Below, in pieces: positions 1 to 13,139 of a stretch of 64,000 bases of DNA. A program made the translations under genes and the position numbers. The DNA comes from Thalassomonas viridans. Its GTDB lineage: Bacteria; Pseudomonadota; Gammaproteobacteria; Enterobacterales; Alteromonadaceae. The notes below the pieces were generated by a model. The model ran no database searches. It saw only the letters and a list, made by a program, of their open reading frames with translations, and was not told the origin of the DNA. Location: assembly GCF_000948985.2 (NCBI RefSeq), contig NZ_CP059733.1, forward strand, positions 372,001 to 436,000. The letters run 5' to 3'. The number at the start of each line of letters is the position of its first letter. Positions within the stretch are counted from its first letter, which is position 1.

Positions 1-662
1 TTACCGTTACCGCAGTAAAGTTCGATTAGGTCACCGCCCAAGCCCGCGCTGGCCTGTTGCGCCCAGGCAAGCATTTTCTCGTTTACCTTGCCGTTAGGCT
101 GGGTAAAGCTGTTCTCAACTTGCTGGTATTGGTAGGTTTTGCCCTGTACGGTTAAGACTTCAGTGATATAGTCTTTATCCAGGACTATTTTTTGTTTTTT
201 TGCCCGGCCAATAATATCCACCGGCGCGATAGCCGACAAAGTTTGCTTCAACACTTGGGCGGCATCCTGCCAGGCTTGATCCAGCTGCTTGTGGTAAAGC
301 AGGCTGATCAATAATTCACCGCTGAGGGTGGACAGGAAGTCTACCTGGAATAATTTCTGCCTCAACACCTGGTTGTCTTTGATCTCGTCGAGCAAGGCCT
401 TCATGGCGGTATTGATCAGTTCGCTGGCAACGGGAAAGTATTCGACGCGATACTTTTGCTTGGTTTCGCTGTTAAACATGATGTAATCAAGCGCATCACC
501 ATCATGCCAAACACGAAATTCAGCTCTTTGACGATAGTTCAATCTTTCAGATTCATAAATATCGAAATCAGGTAAATCAAATGCTGAAAATAACTCTGCA
601 ATCTCTTGCTGCTTTTGAGTTAGTTGCTGATCGTAATTATCGGGATGAATAAAACTGAACAT
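1..662 (-). CDS. trmA: tRNA (uracil-5-)-methyltransferase TrmA, 5' part (cut by window start)
   Basis: TrmA makes 5-methyluridine at position 54 in the T-loop of tRNAs using S-adenosylmethionine. Translating the minus strand from the ATG at 662 gives 220 residues that run off the window. They begin MFSFIHPDNYD, contain the TrmA-type RAEFRVWHDGD segment and end in DLIELYCGNG, the SAM-binding motif I. The family is about 365 residues long, so the catalytic Cys part is missing here only because of the window edge. It is a single gene on this side, divergent in position from the rRNA operon. Identification rests on motif recognition. Confidence 0.88.
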   Translation of the reverse strand, partial: MFSFIHPDNYDQQLTQKQQEIAELFSAFDLPDFDIYESERLNYRQRAEFRVWHDGDALDYIMFNSETKQKYRVEYFPVASELINTAMKALLDEIKDNQVLRQKLFQVDFLSTLSGELLISLLYHKQLDQAWQDAAQVLKQTLSAIAPVDIIGRAKKQKIVLDKDYITEVLTVQGKTYQYQQVENSFTQPNGKVNEKMLAWAQQASAGLGGDLIELYCGNG

Positions 663-881
663 GTTTTCGCCTTGTCGCTAGTAGGAGCGCAGATTTTAGC
701 GCCGCATTTTGCTTTGTCTAGTAAATTGTCCGCTAAATTACCGGGTAAATGATTGGCCGGTGTTTTTGGTTCTTACTGCATATAAAGAAAACGCTTCTAT
801 ATAAAGGATAATATGCTTTAGCCGGATGTATTGCCGGCAGGGGCTTGGTCTGTTTAACAAAGCATACCTTCAAACAGGCAA

Positions 882-905
882 TAAAAAGCCCGCTGTTGCG
901 GGCTT
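882..905 (-). terminator. Rho-independent terminator of the RRM gene
   Basis: A 7-bp GC-rich stem (AGCCCGC / GCGGGCT, loop of four) reads into TTTTTAT on the minus strand. It lies 31 bases past the stop codon of the RRM gene. Confidence 0.85.
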
Positions 906-935
906 CTGTTTAGCTGTTGATTAGCTGGTCAACAC

Positions 936-1382
936 TTAGATGGCTTCATCCGTACGCTCTGGCCGCTCTTTGGCTTCACGTACTTTCAATGTGCGTTGCT
1001 GAAATTCCGTATCATTTAATGCTGAAATTGCTGCTTCAGAATCGCGCTCGTTCATTTCTACAAAACCAAAACCGCGGCGTTTACCGGTATGCTTGTCTTT
1101 CATCAAACGAACTGAGTGCACATTACCATATTCGGAAAATAAACTTCTAACAGATGCTTCGTTAGCGCGATAAGGCAAGTTACCAACATATAATGTTTTC
1201 ACTTCGTCGCCTTTTGAACTTTCCACTTCCTTTTTGCTGATAAATGGTGCAAGCAGAGCACCGATAAAGACACTGACAGCAACAGTTGCAGGATCAACAC
1301 CTATAGGTCCTGCGATAAAATAACCGATCAGGGCAAAAACAACTGCCACTATGATAACGGTTAATACTTGGGGAGACTTCAT
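936..1382 (-). CDS. membrane-anchored RNA-binding protein with one RRM domain
   Basis: The 148-residue product starts MKSPQVL. I chose the ATG at 1382 over an in-frame ATG 42 bases upstream because CAGGTAC just before it can serve as ribosome binding site. Two hydrophobic stretches (about residues 6-25 and 33-47) form a membrane hairpin. A single RNA recognition motif follows, with RNP2 LYVGNL (about 63-68) and RNP1 KRRGFGFVEM (about 101-110), then a charged tail. RRM proteins of this kind bind single-stranded RNA; the target is unknown. The membrane anchor would place RNA binding at the inner membrane. Monocistronic, with its own terminator. Confidence 0.8.
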   Translation of the reverse strand: MKSPQVLTVIIVAVVFALIGYFIAGPIGVDPATVAVSVFIGALLAPFISKKEVESSKGDEVKTLYVGNLPYRANEASVRSLFSEYGNVHSVRLMKDKHTGKRRGFGFVEMNERDSEAAISALNDTEFQQRTLKVREAKERPERTDEAI

Positions 1383-1801
1383 AATATGTACCTGATTATT
1401 TTTTTTAAAATCACAAAATTGCAATTATATGTTACCCGGCTTTCATTAATGTGCAACTATAAGTGTAATTTTTATGCAATTTAATCAATTGAATATAATA
1501 TAGAGCAACAAGTCAGCATCCAGCTGTTGCTTTTCATAGAGTTATTTTAAAGTTTAATTACCCCAACATCCCATTAATTAAGCCCTTTACCATCCTAATT
1601 TTAGCTAAGTTGCGTTAAAAGTAACCGCTTGAACAAAATCTTTAAAATAGTGCTTGATCTATTCCTTAAACTCTCTAGAATGCGCATCCACTTCAACGGG
1701 GCAGCCCAACGAAGGGTTTTGACAAGTTTACTTTCGCTTTTAATGGTCAGAGTTAAACGGTTAACGGTTAAAAATGATTTTAAAATTTTTAACGAAAAAA
1801 G
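1383..1801. other. gene-less upstream region of the rRNA operon
   Basis: No convincing coding sequence. It holds the upstream region of the minus-strand RRM gene and an A/T-rich tract just before the rRNA promoter that could act as an UP element. A 7-bp hairpin at 1504-1531 is followed by TTTT on the plus strand and could be a weak terminator. Confidence 0.5.
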
Positions 1802-1829
1802 TTGACATCAAAACTGAGAGGCGTATGAT
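1802..1829 (+). promoter_or_regulatory. rRNA operon promoter
   Basis: TTGACA (1802-1807) and TATGAT (1824-1829) are separated by 16 bp and followed by a C/G-containing discriminator. An A/T-rich stretch lies immediately upstream. The 16-bp spacing is typical of rRNA promoters. The start of 16S is about 290 bases downstream, leaving room for a leader. Confidence 0.8.
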
Positions 1830-1916
1830 TCGCATCTCGCTTGAGACAAGCGCTCAGGCAACCACGGTTAACGAATGCGATTAATCGTTTCTTCTTATCT
1901 AGTAGAGAGCGGAAGA

Positions 1917-1930
1917 GTTCTTTAACAATC
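1917..1930 (+). promoter_or_regulatory. boxA antitermination site in rRNA leader
   Basis: GTTCTTTAACAATC matches the boxA core to which NusB/NusE bind. The same core recurs in the 16S-23S spacer at about 3754-3770, as expected for an rRNA antitermination system. Confidence 0.7.
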
Positions 1931-2121
1931 AGTTATCATGCAATTTGTGTGGGCACTCACGTTAATGTTGATTTTACATAAGCTACTTCGGTAGCAAATA
2001 AACAACTTAATGATGAATGACACACAAAACTATTCATAGTTTTATGGTTTGCTTCTGCTTTTTAAAGCGGAGACAAACAAGTACAGATTCATTGAGTCGG
2101 TCTTCGGACCACAAACGATTT

Positions 2122-3661
<1,540 letters not shown>

Positions 3662-3985
3662 TCTTGAAGTAAAACAACTTAACTTTGGCATAAGCCGTTG
3701 AGTGTTCACACAAATGGTATGATAACCAACTTCTAATCGAATGAGATTAGATGTGTTCTTTAACAATCTGGAAAGCTGATATAAATACCCGGTATTTATT
3801 ATGTCGCGTAATAAATACCAACTGATACATAATCTCCTTGTTATGTATCACGATAGCGCAAGCTATCAACTCTTATTCAAGCATCCAAACAACTTTGTTT
3901 GGTTTAGTGCGTGAAAATGTCAGGCTTTACAACTTAATCCGGTTTAGTCACCGGATATTCTATGGGAAACCATTTGGGGTTGTAT
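3662..3985 (+). other. 16S-23S internal transcribed spacer without tRNA genes
   Basis: About 324 bases. I see a boxA (TGTTCTTTAACAATCTGG, from 3754) and processing-stem sequences but no cloverleaf. Many gammaproteobacterial rRNA operons carry Ile/Ala or Glu tRNAs here; this one does not. Confidence 0.8.
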
Positions 3986-6869
<2,884 letters not shown>

Positions 6870-6972
6870 ACAACACCCAAGTGGTTTTAAAGAGTGTATG
6901 TCTGACGAAAAGAATCACGCACTGAATTGAATAAGATAAATATTTACAACGCTTTCCAAGATTGACTGTTTT

Positions 6973-7090
6973 TGTCTAGCGACAATAGCACTGTGGTACC
7001 ACCTGATCCCATGCCGAACTCAGAAGTGAAACGCAGTAGCGCCGATGGTAGTGTGGGAGGTCCCATGTGAGAGTAGGACATTGCTAGACT
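6973..7090 (+). rRNA. rrf: 5S ribosomal RNA
   Basis: 118 bases with paired termini (TGTCTAGC / GCTAGACT) and the conserved CCATGCCGAACTCAGAAGTG core. It lies 103 bases after 23S and is followed at once by a terminator. Confidence 0.96.
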
Positions 7091-7102
7091 TCTATCTAGA
7101 GA

Positions 7103-7131
7103 AACCCGCAGCTAATGCTGCGGGTTTTTTG
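7103..7131 (+). terminator. rRNA operon terminator
   Basis: AACCCGCAGC-TAAT-GCTGCGGGTT followed by TTTT, a strong intrinsic terminator 12 bases after 5S. Confidence 0.93.
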
Positions 7132-7138
7132 CTATTTA

Positions 7139-7281
7139 CGCTAGGGATGATAGCAACGTGGTACCACCTGAGCCCATGCGCTCTTTGTGGCCGCGGCGCT
7201 CAGAAGTGAAACGCGTTAGCGCCGCTGGTAATAGCGTGTGGGTGGTCATCTCTTTATGTGAGAGTAGGACATTGCTAAGCA
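7139..7281 (+). pseudogene. decayed second 5S rRNA copy
   Basis: This stretch aligns along its whole length with the intact 5S just upstream: GTGGTACCACCTGA, CTCAGAAGTGAAACGC, TAGCGCCG, GTGAGAGTAGGACATTGCTA. The copy is interrupted by insertions of roughly 18 bases after CCCATGC, about 6 bases near GGTAATAGC and about 8 bases before ATGTGAGAG. These would break the loop A / helix III region, so a working 5S is unlikely. A near copy of the upstream terminator follows it, so 5S and terminator were duplicated as one unit. Confidence 0.85.
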
Positions 7282-7293
7282 CCTATTAAGAGA

Positions 7294-7322
7294 AACCCGC
7301 AGCTGACGCTGCGGTTTTTTTG
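7294..7322 (+). terminator. second terminator (duplicated with the 5S remnant)
   Basis: AACCCGCAGC-TGAC-GCTGCGGTTTTTTT, nearly identical to the terminator at 7103. It has lost one G of the right arm. Confidence 0.85.
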
Positions 7323-7458
7323 CTTTTACCGCAATAATTTCTAAATTGCCTCTTTTTCTGCCAATATCTGGCCCTGCTTTTAGCAACTGCCGCAGTAATT
7401 GATTTTCAGCACCATGAGAATTTAGTTACAATGATGAAAATAATTTCTTTTGTACCTT

Positions 7459-8487
7459 ATGAAATCAGCATCCCAATTCCAGTTAAAGCAAAGTAATAGC
7501 TTTAATGTTGCATCAATAACTCCTTTTATTTATCAACCCGCCAGCTATTCAGATCTGCATGAATTGGCCGGGGTTGTTAACCAGCCTTTTTATATCCTGG
7601 GGGAAGGGAGCAATACCTTATTTGTTGAAGATGAAGCACCGGTGATTATTCGCCCCGATTTTAAGGGAATTGATATTGAAGAAACGGGTGAAGCCTATCT
7701 TGTTCGGGTTGGGGCAGCAGAGAACTGGCACCAGCTTGTGACGTTTTGTATCGAACAGGGGATTTATGGTTTGGAAAACCTGGCGTTAATTCCTGGCAGT
7801 GTTGGCGCCGCGCCGATCCAAAACATTGGGGCATATGGGGTGGAGTTTGCTGATTATTGCCATGAGGTGGAATGGTTTGAGTTCAACTCACAATCGGTTA
7901 AGAAATTATCCAGAGCAGAATGTAAGTTTGGTTATCGGGACAGCATCTTTAAAAGAGAGCTTTATAACCAGGGCTTGATTATTTCTGTTAGTTTTATGTT
8001 CCCTAAAGCTTGGCAGGCAAAGTTAAGTTATCACGGCCTGGATTCTTTGCCTGAAAAGGTTAGTGCAATGGAGGTCATGGAGCAAGTGATCGCTATCCGG
8101 GAGTCTAAGTTACCGGATCCGGACGTTTTACCTAATGCGGGCAGCTTTTTTAAGAACCCGGTAATAGCTGAGGATCAGTATCAGATACTCAAGCAGAAGT
8201 ATCCAGATATGCCCTTTTATCCTCAAGATAACAAATCAGTGAAGCTGGCTGCCGGCTGGCTTATAGAACATGCGGGTTTAAAAGGCTTTTGCCGAAATGG
8301 CGCCGGAGTTCATGATAAGCAGGCTTTGGTATTAGTGAATAAACTGGCTGCTTCAGGTAAAGATATCTCGGCATTGGCGAAATATGTGCAAACTCGCGTG
8401 TTAGAGAAGTTCGGCATTGAATTACTGCCTGAGGTGAGGATTATAGCTGCCAAAGGAGAAGTCGAATTAGAAGGGGTTGAGCAATAA
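7459..8487 (+). CDS. murB: UDP-N-acetylenolpyruvoylglucosamine reductase MurB
   Basis: MurB reduces enolpyruvyl-UDP-GlcNAc to UDP-MurNAc with NADPH and FAD, the second committed step of peptidoglycan synthesis, in the cytoplasm. The 342-residue product has the FAD-binding [16 protein letters not shown], the catalytic serine in NAGSFFKNP and the C-terminal LPEVRII containing the catalytic Glu, in the order of the E. coli type I enzyme, which has the same length. I start at the ATG 7459; an in-frame TTG at 7450 is possible but neither has a strong ribosome binding site. The stop overlaps the birA start (TAATG). Confidence 0.95.
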   Translation: MKSASQFQLKQSNSFNVASITPFIYQPASYSDLHELAGVVNQPFYILGEGSNTLFVEDEAPVIIRPDFKGIDIEETGEAYLVRVGAAENWHQLVTFCIEQGIYGLENLALIPGSVGAAPIQNIGAYGVEFADYCHEVEWFEFNSQSVKKLSRAECKFGYRDSIFKRELYNQGLIISVSFMFPKAWQAKLSYHGLDSLPEKVSAMEVMEQVIAIRESKLPDPDVLPNAGSFFKNPVIAEDQYQILKQKYPDMPFYPQDNKSVKLAAGWLIEHAGLKGFCRNGAGVHDKQALVLVNKLAASGKDISALAKYVQTRVLEKFGIELLPEVRIIAAKGEVELEGVEQ

Positions 8488-9476
8488 TGGCTAAGTCCTT
8501 AAGAGAACATTTGATCCGACAACTGGCTAACGGCGAATTTGTTTCCGGGGAAGTTTTGGGGCAACAATTTGGTGTCAGCCGGGCCGCTGTTTCGAAACAC
8601 ATTAATGCCCTGGCTGAAATGGGCCTGGATATTTTCCGGGTGAGTGGTAAAGGGTATAAACTGGCACGCCCTCTGGATTTACTAAATAGCGACAGGATCA
8701 GGGAGGTGCTCACAGCCAATAGCCTGACAAACACCGTTGAAGTACATAACCTGATAGATTCCACCAACAGTTATTTGTTACGCCGCTTACCCAACAACCT
8801 TAAACAGGGCCAGGTTTGTATCGCAGAACATCAGAGTGCCGGCCGTGGACGCAGGGGCAGGCAGTGGATTTCTCCCTTTGGCTCTCATATCTATCTGTCT
8901 ATGTACTGGCAGCTTGAGCAGGGCATGTCGGCGGCTATGGGCTTAAGTCTGGTAACCGCCCTGGCAGTGAGTGATGCTATTAAGGAGTTATTTGGTATCC
9001 AGGTGCAATTGAAATGGCCAAATGATATTTATCTGTCCGGGGTGAAGTTAGCGGGGATTTTAATTGATCTTGAGGGACAGGCATTGGGGCCTTGTCATAG
9101 CGTTATCGGTATCGGGCTTAATTTAGCTATGCCGGAACAAAGTGCGGCACAGGTTGATCAGCCCTGGACGGATTTAAAATCTCATACACAGGCAGCATTA
9201 GATAGGAACATGTTGTGCGCCGCTATCATTAAATGCCTTACCGGGCGTCTTGAGCAACATAAGGCGTATGGTTTAGCTCCTATGCTGGACGAGTGGCTAC
9301 AACAGGACTTTTACCTGGATAAGCCGGTTAAATTGCTTACCGGAGAAAAAGTCACATCAGGCATATGTCGGGGCATCAACAACCAGGGGGCGCTATTACT
9401 GGAAACCGGTGGCCAGGTAAAGGCCGTTTACGGCGGGGAAGTAAGTTTAAGGGCGGATGATGATCGCATTAGTTGA
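8487..9476 (+). CDS. birA: bifunctional biotin-protein ligase / biotin operon repressor BirA
   Basis: BirA activates biotin as biotinyl-AMP, transfers it to the carboxyl carrier protein of acetyl-CoA carboxylase and, as a dimer, represses biotin synthesis. The 329-residue product has an N-terminal winged helix (VSRAAVSKHINALAEMG, about 31-47), the ligase motif GRGRRGRQW (about 119-127), KWPNDIYL and a C-terminal SH3-like domain. The DNA-binding domain means it is the regulatory form. Its ATG overlaps the murB stop and its end overlaps coaX by 20 bases, so the three are translationally coupled. Confidence 0.95.
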   Translation: MAKSLREHLIRQLANGEFVSGEVLGQQFGVSRAAVSKHINALAEMGLDIFRVSGKGYKLARPLDLLNSDRIREVLTANSLTNTVEVHNLIDSTNSYLLRRLPNNLKQGQVCIAEHQSAGRGRRGRQWISPFGSHIYLSMYWQLEQGMSAAMGLSLVTALAVSDAIKELFGIQVQLKWPNDIYLSGVKLAGILIDLEGQALGPCHSVIGIGLNLAMPEQSAAQVDQPWTDLKSHTQAALDRNMLCAAIIKCLTGRLEQHKAYGLAPMLDEWLQQDFYLDKPVKLLTGEKVTSGICRGINNQGALLLETGGQVKAVYGGEVSLRADDDRIS

Positions 9477-10188
9477 TATTGGCAATACCCGGACTAAATA
9501 CGTTTACCAAACAGGGCAAGAGTTGTCAGAGATTCATGCGGTGGCTAACGAGCAGGTGACATCAGACTGGCTTGACCGGCATTTTAGCAGTGCCAGCCAG
9601 CTTATCGTCTCGAATGTCAGCCAGAATGTTTTATCTGAGTTACTGACGGCCTGGGCGAATGAGCGCCAGGTTTATTGCCATATAGTGCGCACCGAGAAAA
9701 AACGTTTTGGAATTAGCTGCGCCTATCGTCAGCCGGAAAAACTGGGTGTAGATCGCTGGTTGGCTATGGTGGGGGCTTATAAGCTGTATCCCGGGAAAAG
9801 TATGCTGATTGTCGATGCCGGTACTGCGACGACCGTTGATTTGCTTGCGGCTTCAGGAGAGCATCTTGGCGGCTGGATAATTCCGGGAATAGACACCATG
9901 TTTAACAGCATTTTGCAGCAAACGGCAAATGTAGAAGCTAACAAGGGTGAAAATGTCAGTATTGCTTTTGGCCGGGATACCAGTGAAAACGTGAATAATG
10001 CTTGTTGGGCGGCTACCCTTGGTGCGATAGAGATCGCTATCAGGCAGGCAAAAGCGTTAGTTTCTGAGCTGGATATGGTTTTAATGACCGGCGGCAATGA
10101 AAAAGCACTGACAAATTTATTAGCTGAAGCCGTTACACCGGTAAAAAATCTGGTTTTTGTTGGCTTGCAAGCCTATATTGCTGATTAA
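9457..10188 (+). CDS. coaX: type III pantothenate kinase CoaX
   Basis: CoaX phosphorylates pantothenate, the first step of coenzyme A synthesis. The 243 residues show the ASKHA-type phosphate loop DIGNTRTKY near the N-terminus, GVDRWLAMVGAY (about 98-109) and the DAGTATTVD motif (about 120-128) that define type III. Two ATGs (9457, 9460) are adjacent; either may serve. It overlaps birA by 20 bases, an arrangement common in gammaproteobacteria. This form is not inhibited by CoA, from family knowledge. Confidence 0.94.
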   Translation: MMIALVDIGNTRTKYVYQTGQELSEIHAVANEQVTSDWLDRHFSSASQLIVSNVSQNVLSELLTAWANERQVYCHIVRTEKKRFGISCAYRQPEKLGVDRWLAMVGAYKLYPGKSMLIVDAGTATTVDLLAASGEHLGGWIIPGIDTMFNSILQQTANVEANKGENVSIAFGRDTSENVNNACWAATLGAIEIAIRQAKALVSELDMVLMTGGNEKALTNLLAEAVTPVKNLVFVGLQAYIAD

Positions 10189-10263
10189 AAGTACAAATTA
10201 ATCCTATGTTTGCATAAAAAAACAGCGAACAGTTAAAAAATGCAATTTTTTTTGATTTAGGTC

Positions 10264-10292
10264 TTGCCAGCAGCAAAACATTACTCTAGAAT
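10264..10292 (+). promoter_or_regulatory. promoter of the tRNA-tufB unit
   Basis: TTGCCA and TAGAAT separated by 17 bp, followed by a CGC-containing discriminator, about 20 bases before the first tRNA. The discriminator fits a stringently controlled stable-RNA promoter. Confidence 0.75.
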
Positions 10293-10311
10293 TCGCACCA
10301 CTTAATGCAGT

Positions 10312-10387
<76 letters not shown>

Positions 10388-10401
10388 TTAATACAAAATT
10401 T

Positions 10402-10486
10402 GGAGGGGTTCCCGAGTGGCCAAAGGGATCAGACTGTAAATCTGACGGCTCAGCCTTCGGTGGTTCGAATCCACCTCCCTCCACCA
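10402..10486 (+). tRNA. tRNA-Tyr (anticodon GTA)
   Basis: 85 bases with the long variable arm of bacterial tRNA-Tyr. Acceptor GGAGGGG pairs with CCCTCC, the loop CTGTAAA gives GTA, and CCA is encoded. Confidence 0.97.
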
Positions 10487-10512
10487 TATACAAGATAAAA
10501 AGATAGAGTCTA

Positions 10513-10587
10513 GCGGGTGTCGTATACTGGCTATTACCTTAGCCTTCCAAGCTAATGAAGCGGGTTCGATTCCCGCCACCCGCTCCA
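10513..10587 (+). tRNA. tRNA-Gly (anticodon TCC)
   Basis: 75 bases; acceptor GCGGGTG pairs with CACCCGC, loop CTTCCAA gives TCC, CCA encoded. Confidence 0.97.
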
Positions 10588-10605
10588 TCTTTGTGTTTGT
10601 TGTAT

Positions 10606-10681
10606 GCTGATATGGCTCAGTTGGTAGAGCGCACCCTTGGTAAGGGTGAGGTCGGCAGTTCGAATCTGCCTATCAGCACCA
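10606..10681 (+). tRNA. tRNA-Thr (anticodon GGT)
   Basis: 76 bases; acceptor GCTGATA pairs with TATCAGC, loop CTTGGTA gives GGT, CCA encoded. Followed by tufB after 77 bases. Confidence 0.97.
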
Positions 10682-10758
10682 TTTCTTGAAGAGTTCTCTA
10701 GTCTTCTTATTTTATATTTTCAATATTAAATTTTTTAATCTACCCAAGGTATTTTAAG

Positions 10759-11943
10759 ATGGCTAAAGAAAAATTCGAACGTTCGAAACCGCACGTAAAC
10801 GTTGGTACTATCGGACACGTTGACCACGGTAAAACTACTTTAACAGCTGCTATCTCTGCTGTATTAACTAAAACTCACGGTGGTGAAGTTAAAGATTTCG
10901 CACAAATCGATAACGCACCAGAAGAGCGTGAGCGTGGTATTACCATCAACACTTCTCACATCGAATACGACACAGAGACTCGTCACTACGCACACGTAGA
11001 CTGTCCTGGTCACGCCGACTACATCAAAAACATGATCACTGGTGCTGCTCAAATGGACGGCGCGATCTTAGTAGTTGCTGCAACTGACGGTCCTATGCCA
11101 CAAACTCGTGAGCACATCCTGTTATCTCGTCAGGTTGGCGTACCTTTTATCATCGTATTCATGAACAAATGTGACATGGTTGACGATGAAGAGCTTCTTG
11201 AGCTGGTAGAAATGGAAGTTCGTGAACTTCTGAGCGAATACGAATTCCCAGGTGATGACCTGCCGGTAATCCAAGGTTCTGCTTTAGGTGCCCTGAACGG
11301 CGAAGCCAAGTGGGAAGAAAAAGTAATCGAACTTGCTGACGCTTTAGACAGTTACATCCCAGAGCCAGAGCGTGCTATCGACGGTGCATTCATCATGCCT
11401 ATCGAAGACGTTTTCTCAATCTCAGGTCGTGGTACTGTTGTAACCGGTCGTGTTGAGCGTGGTATCATCAAAGTAGGTGATGCAGTAGAAATCGTTGGTA
11501 TCCGTGAAACTCAAGCCTCTACTTGTACAGGTGTTGAGATGTTCCGTAAGCTTCTTGACGAAGGTCGTGCCGGTGAGAACTGTGGTATCCTTCTTCGTGG
11601 TCTTAAGCGTGAAGACGTTGAGCGTGGTCAAGTACTGGCTGAGCCTGGTTCAATCACTCCTCACACTAAGTTCGAATCAGAAGTATACGTACTGAGCAAA
11701 GATGAAGGTGGTCGTCACACGCCATTCTTCAAAGGTTACCGTCCACAGTTCTACTTCCGTACAACTGACATCACTGGTGCTGTAGAGCTTCCAGAAGGTG
11801 TAGAAATGGTAATGCCTGGCGACAACCTGAAGTTTGTTGTTGAGCTGATCAACCCAGTAGCGATGGACGAAGGTTTACGCTTCGCTATCCGTGAAGGTGG
11901 TCGTACAGTAGGTGCTGGTGTTGTATCTAAGATCATCGACTAA
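10759..11943 (+). CDS. tufB: elongation factor Tu, tRNA-linked copy
   Basis: EF-Tu carries aminoacyl-tRNA to the ribosomal A site as a GTP complex. The 394-residue protein has G1 [10 protein letters not shown]3 DCPGH, G4 NKCD and the three-domain EF-Tu layout, with no deletions. Position after thr-tyr-gly-thr tRNAs identifies it as the tufB locus. Its protein is identical to that of the copy at 28243; by eye I find about five synonymous differences over the gene. Codon use is strongly biased as for highly expressed genes. Confidence 0.98.
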   Translation: MAKEKFERSKPHVNVGTIGHVDHGKTTLTAAISAVLTKTHGGEVKDFAQIDNAPEERERGITINTSHIEYDTETRHYAHVDCPGHADYIKNMITGAAQMDGAILVVAATDGPMPQTREHILLSRQVGVPFIIVFMNKCDMVDDEELLELVEMEVRELLSEYEFPGDDLPVIQGSALGALNGEAKWEEKVIELADALDSYIPEPERAIDGAFIMPIEDVFSISGRGTVVTGRVERGIIKVGDAVEIVGIRETQASTCTGVEMFRKLLDEGRAGENCGILLRGLKREDVERGQVLAEPGSITPHTKFESEVYVLSKDEGGRHTPFFKGYRPQFYFRTTDITGAVELPEGVEMVMPGDNLKFVVELINPVAMDEGLRFAIREGGRTVGAGVVSKIID

Positions 11944-11976
11944 TATCGATAGATTTAGATAAACATCTAAACCATG

Positions 11977-12003
11977 AAAAAGGTCGCGCAAGCGGCCTTT
12001 TTT
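11977..12003 (+). terminator. tufB terminator, first copy
   Basis: AAGGTCGC / GCGGCCTT stem closed by a GCAA (GNRA) tetraloop, followed by TTTTTT. A second nearly identical terminator lies 137 bases downstream. Confidence 0.9.
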
Positions 12004-12031
12004 GTGCCTGTTATCCGGGTATTTGACAGCA

Positions 12032-12141
12032 CAGCAGGTGCTGGTGTTGTATCGCTCTTACCTTAAGGAAGGCATCGACGAATATCAATACTTTAGAGTA
12101 ACAGCTAAATTATGAAAAAGGTCGCGCAAGCGGCCTTTTTT
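12032..12141 (+). repeat. duplicated tuf 3' tail plus terminator (second copy at tufB)
   Basis: GCAGGTGCTGGTGTTGTAT copies the last coding bases of tuf (GTAGGTGCTGGTGTTGTAT). A degenerate tail leads to a second AAGGTCGC-GCAA-GCGGCCTT terminator at 12114-12141. A shorter third remnant (GCAGGTGCTGTATCGCTCTTA) starts at 12172. The same structure sits behind tufA at 29513. Confidence 0.85.
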
Positions 12142-12191
12142 GTGCCTGTTATCCAGGTATTTGGCAGTACCGCAGGTGCTGTATCGCTCTT

Positions 12192-12334
12192 AAGCTCTTA
12201 TAAGTAAGGTAGCCGTTAAAAGCCCGGTAAGGGCCCTCCATTATTGCCAAGTATTGATTACCGGCTTAATCGGGAGTGAGGCCCTAACGTGAGTTCATTT
12301 ATCAACTATTGAACTGTAATTTTTATAAGAGCTT
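12192..12334. repeat. 143-bp segment bounded by 12-bp perfect inverted repeats
   Basis: AAGCTCTTATAA (12192-12203) and its exact reverse complement TTATAAGAGCTT (12323-12334) enclose 119 bases without a reading frame. It could be a small non-autonomous mobile element or a chance pairing; no target duplication is clear. The rest of 12142-12560 holds nothing I can name. Confidence 0.45.
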
Positions 12335-12567
12335 TAGTTACTGATTTATGTTGGAATTATAAAAAGTGTTCAGCTTAAACCTAGGCTATTTTTGCTTGAT
12401 AATCTGGATATAAAGAGTAAGTGCTATTCTATATAAGTATGATAAAACAGCGACACCGAATGCTTAAGAGTCTTGAGTTGGTTGATATTTAAGCGTTTAG
12501 AGGCGGGTTTTGCATAAATTCCTCGATTTATCTGCAATCAAATATCGCAATTTATCGAGAAGCCATC

Positions 12568-12573
12568 TATAAT
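12568..12573 (+). promoter_or_regulatory. -10 element for tRNA-Trp-secE-nusG
   Basis: TATAAT, 13 bases before tRNA-Trp, followed by GGCGCAG. The -35 (about 12545-12550) is weak. Confidence 0.55.
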
Positions 12574-12586
12574 GGCGCAGCTCTGC

Positions 12587-12663
12587 AGGGGTATAGTTCC
12601 AATTGGTAGAACAGCGGTCTCCAAAACCGACGGTTGGGAGTTCGAATCTCTCTACCCCTGCCA
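12587..12663 (+). tRNA. tRNA-Trp (anticodon CCA)
   Basis: 77 bases; acceptor AGGGGTA pairs with TACCCCT, loop CTCCAAA gives CCA, CCA end encoded. It precedes secE-nusG, a common gammaproteobacterial order. Confidence 0.97.
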
Positions 12664-12756
12664 TTTTTTATGTAGGGCATGAAGCCCGAAAAATTAACCT
12701 CGCCTTATGGCGGGGTCGTTTTGTCATACTTAGACGGGAAAATACAGGTCAGAATT

Positions 12757-13137
12757 ATGAATGCAAGTACAGAAAACCAACCGAGTGGTTCTCTCGACTC
12801 GCTTAAGTGGGGAGTAGTTTTTCTCCTTTTAGCGGGTGCCGTGTGGGGTAACTATCACTTTGGAGAAGCGTCAGTATTAATTCGTGCCGTTGCGGTTGTC
12901 GTTGCAATAGCCGTTGCCGGCTTGGTTGCGCTGCAAACAGAAAAGGGCCGTACTGCATTAGCCTTTGCGAAAGAATCCAGAACTGAGATTCGCAAAGTCG
13001 TCTGGCCAACCCGTCAGGAAGCTATCCAAACCACAGGTATCGTATTAGTAGCGACATTATTTATGTCCCTGCTGCTTTGGGGCCTGGATTCTATTCTTTT
13101 CTGGTTAGTCGGTTTTATTACCGGTATACAGGTATAA
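12757..13137 (+). CDS. secE: preprotein translocase subunit SecE
   Basis: SecE clamps SecY in the SecYEG protein-export channel of the inner membrane. I start at the ATG 12757 (product MNASTENQ..., 126 residues) because the E. coli protein has 127 residues and an equivalent start; the longer frame from 12679 overlaps the tRNA leader. Three membrane segments are visible (about 18-36, 43-62, 94-118), with the conserved amphipathic [16 protein letters not shown] between the second and third. Two bases separate its stop from nusG. Confidence 0.93.
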   Translation: MNASTENQPSGSLDSLKWGVVFLLLAGAVWGNYHFGEASVLIRAVAVVVAIAVAGLVALQTEKGRTALAFAKESRTEIRKVVWPTRQEAIQTTGIVLVATLFMSLLLWGLDSILFWLVGFITGIQV

Positions 13138-13139
13138 AC

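Noticed and set aside
3662..3985. Possible spacer tRNA
   Set aside because: No cloverleaf with an anticodon loop and T-loop could be assembled.
12679..12756. Longer secE start
   Set aside because: The extension is encoded just behind the tRNA and is absent from known SecE; ATG 12757 gives the expected length.
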